Positions 5,573-5,835 of a stretch of 5,835 nt of DNA are shown piece by piece; positions within the stretch are counted from its first letter, which is position 1; each line of letters starts with the position of its first letter. The translations under genes and the position numbers were made by a program. The notes under the pieces were generated by a model. It did no database searches. It saw only the letters and a list, made by a program, of their open reading frames with translations, and had not been told where the DNA came from. The DNA is from Caldifarciminota bacterium. Its GTDB lineage: Bacteria > Hydrothermota > Hydrothermia > S141-80. The stretch spans positions 1 to 5,835 of the forward strand of contig WFYF01000054.1 of assembly GCA_015490255.1 (NCBI GenBank). Reading direction: 5' to 3'.

Positions 5573-5835
5573 TCATCCGAGGGATCTGAGGAAATTCAGA
5601 AGGTCGTCGTAATCCGGTTCGCTTGTGACCTCGGGGACGATCTGACGATAGACCACCTTACCTTCGGGGTCCACCACAAAGATGGTCCGGGCCAGAAGCC
5701 CCCGCAGCGGTCCCTCCTGAATGATCACCCCATAGTTCCTTCCGAAATCTCTGTTCCGAAAATCCGATGCCACCGTGATCCGGTCAATGCCCTCCGTGCT
5801 GCAGAACCGGTCCGCCGCGAAGGGCAGATCCATGG
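5573..5835 (-). CDS. tpx: Thiol peroxidase, C-terminal half (5' end outside window)
   Basis: The visible 87 residues match the C-terminal half of Tpx, an atypical 2-Cys peroxiredoxin of the thioredoxin fold that reduces hydrogen and alkyl hydroperoxides using thioredoxin. Recognisable stretches are MDLPFAADRFC with the resolving cysteine, SDFRNRDFGRNYGV, EGPLRGLLARTIFVVD and VPEVTSEPDYDDLLNFL, ending at TGA 5575-5573. Tpx is usually ~165-170 residues, so about 80 residues, including the peroxidatic cysteine, lie beyond the window. The ATG at 5833 is internal: the base pair before it (CC) fits the Ser codon usual at this position in the family. A strong hairpin follows the stop after three bases, suggesting that transcription or the stable mRNA ends there before recJ. 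Confidence 0.93.
   Translation of the reverse strand, partial: MDLPFAADRFCSTEGIDRITVASDFRNRDFGRNYGVIIQEGPLRGLLARTIFVVDPEGKVVYRQIVPEVTSEPDYDDLLNFLRSLG

Noticed and set aside
5202..5612. A 136-codon plus-strand frame across the recJ start, the hairpin and the tpx end
   Set aside because: It is Arg-rich, crosses a perfect hairpin and two genes on the other strand, and shows no family features.
5561..5810. Ten-base direct repeat GCAGAACCGG at 5561-5570 and 5801-5810
   Set aside because: Several ten-base repeats are expected by chance in a window this size. One copy is hairpin arm and the other is tpx coding sequence.

Overview
The window is GC-rich bacterial chromosome. It holds four essentially complete genes and the edges of two more, packed tightly with short intergenic gaps. 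I see no mobile element, CRISPR array, rRNA or tRNA. The proteins are rich in Arg, Glu, Leu and Pro, which would fit a thermophile or a GC-rich lineage. No marker in the window fixes the taxon, so I leave it unassigned.

Layout from left to right. (1) Positions 1-59, minus strand: the first ~19 codons of a divergent gene. It reads up to a motif (LLFVVSAP) that resembles the start of a guanylate kinase P-loop. (2) Positions 60-171: a divergent promoter region with a TTGACA-N17-TACCAT promoter facing right. (3) Positions 172-2162, plus strand: a two-gene operon for the alpha part of a biotin-dependent acyl-CoA carboxylase. A biotin carboxylase (accC type) is joined by an ATGA overlap to a biotin carboxyl carrier protein with an extra N-terminal region. 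(4) Positions 2121-3718, minus strand: an HD-GYP phosphodiesterase with a long helical, TPR-like N-terminal part, converging on and overlapping the carrier-protein gene by 42 bp. (5) Positions 3767-5419, minus strand: recJ, the single-strand DNA 5'-3' exonuclease. (6) Positions 5441-5572: an intergenic stretch with a recJ promoter candidate and a perfect 18-bp hairpin. (7) Positions 5573-5835, minus strand: the C-terminal half of thiol peroxidase (tpx).

How the genes relate. The two carboxylase genes clearly work together: one carboxylates the biotin carried by the other. The carboxyltransferase subunit that would define the acyl-CoA substrate is not in the window. tpx, recJ and the HD-GYP gene lie head to tail on the minus strand, but each of the latter two has its own promoter candidate, and no shared function is evident.

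The most notable observation is at the 5' end of the HD-GYP gene. The only good ATG start (3718, just below a TTGACA-N17-GATATT promoter) opens a 22-codon frame with coding-like codon use. That frame stops at TAG 3652-3650, and the long HD-GYP frame continues in the -1 frame. The junction is a G_GGC_CCA heptamer directly before the stop, with a small GC hairpin after it. This may be a programmed -1 frameshift, a real one-base deletion, or an assembly error. Two genes (this one and the divergent gene at the left edge) also have a -10-like box only 6-8 nt before the start codon, which suggests leaderless mRNAs.
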